Part shown: positions 63,544-64,000 of the stretch, in pieces
How the letters are laid out: every line of letters starts with the position of its first letter
Position numbering within the stretch: position 1 is the stretch's first letter
Assembly (NCBI GenBank): GCA_964522105.1
Contig: CAZFVA010000011.1
Span: 1 to 64,000 of the forward strand
Source of the DNA: JAGOFO01 sp964522105
Lineage (GTDB): Bacteria > Myxococcota_A > UBA9042 > DTJE01
DNA: 64,000 nt
Reading direction: 5' to 3'
Position numbers and translations under genes: made by a program
The notes under the pieces: generated by a model
Databases searched by the model: none
What the model saw: only the letters and a program-made list of their open reading frames with translations
Told to the model about the DNA's origin: nothing

Positions 63544-64000
63544 ATGGCAGACAAAGTAACGAAACTTCAGTTCAGCAAAAAGCCTTCTAACACGGGCGGT
63601 ATAATCAAGGCACTGATGGCGGGACGGCCCGCTCAGGCTGCTGCCGACAAGCTTGACGTGCATTATCAGGCTGACTGGACCGGCGCGCACGCGGACCTGG
63701 CCAAGCTGGCAAAGTACCGGATATTATGTGACATACAGGACAATGGCACGCTGCCGCCGCTGTTCGTCCACGCGCTGGCAATGCCGCTGCATCTTGCGAT
63801 GTTCACGCAGCCGACGTTTCCGCTGCAACTGCTGGGCGTCCTGCACATGAGCAACAGCACTGAATCGCTGCGCCCGATTCGTGCGGACGAAACACTTGAT
63901 ATTCACTCGACAATCGATGGCATCACACAGACCGAACGCGGCCAGTCCTTTGAAGTCCTGACGACGGTCAGCGTCAAGGGCGAAACCGTTCTGCGCGAAA
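63544..64000 (+). CDS. MaoC-like acyl dehydratase, C-terminus cut by window edge
   Basis: At least 152 residues, running off the right edge. The middle segment QLLGVLHMSNSTESLRPI and the following ADETLDIHSTI resemble the N-terminal half of MaoC-like hot-dog dehydratases. A hydratase/dehydratase role in lipid or polyketide metabolism is likely, but the catalytic Asp-His motif is not within the visible part or is not evident. Starts with ATG at 63544. Confidence 0.6.
   Translation, partial: MADKVTKLQFSKKPSNTGGIIKALMAGRPAQAAADKLDVHYQADWTGAHADLAKLAKYRILCDIQDNGTLPPLFVHALAMPLHLAMFTQPTFPLQLLGVLHMSNSTESLRPIRADETLDIHSTIDGITQTERGQSFEVLTTVSVKGETVLRE

Overview
The window is a dense bacterial chromosome segment from a Gram-negative organism, by eye around 55-58% GC. 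The best guess is an uncultivated Myxococcota or other deltaproteobacterial-grade lineage. The evidence is many lipoproteins with a lipobox Cys followed by an Asp-rich low-complexity spacer, two secreted proteins ending in a MYXO-CTERM-like tail (Gly-Cys-Ser, hydrophobic stretch, Arg-rich end), a type IV pilin-like protein, and frequent TTG/GTG starts behind good Shine-Dalgarno sites. This assignment is inference. No rRNA, tRNA, CRISPR array, insertion sequence or prophage was recognised. A run of 100 N at 57751-57850 shows the sequence is an assembled scaffold.

Layout. 1-6510: a leftward operon (S15-type hydrolase lipoprotein, EamA/DMT permease, truncated Asp-rich lipoprotein) and a divergent secreted DUF4091 protein. 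6549-13818: a complete leftward histidine operon hisG-hisC/HAD-hisB-hisH-hisF-hisA/I/E-hisD, with two unusual fusions and a clear promoter. 14036-17157: two lipoproteins, one a metallophosphoesterase. 17171-18619: cysK followed by an Fe-S-type Rrf2 regulator. 18808-20001: acyltransferase. 20027-26290: leftward kamA, CBM9-like lipoprotein, mazG, murJ, GH5. 26455-33743: PHA-system-like protein, nadA, GH5-like protein, second cysteine synthase, GPH sugar symporter, ferredoxin, dual-specificity phosphatase. 34445-38941: secA, efp, epmA. 39042-43605: secreted protein, matrixin-like protease, OmpA-like protein, pilin-like protein, HExxH protein. 43767-48518: ferritin, then a single polypeptide joining topoisomerase III to RecQ helicase.

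48519-52300 looks accessory: lipase-like lipoprotein, repeat lipoprotein, an A+C-rich spacer, a short remnant and an HEPN/MNT pair. 52393-58958 carries an ADP-dependent sugar kinase, a hemolysin III-like protein, a long eukaryote-like GMP synthase and a UbiU/UbiV-like U32 pair. 59131-64000 holds a HigBA module, GH1 beta-glucosidase, stand-alone E2-like acyltransferase, VapB with a decayed VapC, DNA-deoxyinosine glycosylase and a truncated MaoC-like dehydratase.

Themes: complete histidine synthesis with enzyme fusions; two cysteine synthases and a probable Fe-S sensor; EF-P with its lysine ligase and a candidate lysine aminomutase; surface lipoproteins and glycosidases with a sugar symporter, suggesting carbohydrate scavenging; and a one-chain RecQ-TopoIII enzyme as the most striking item.
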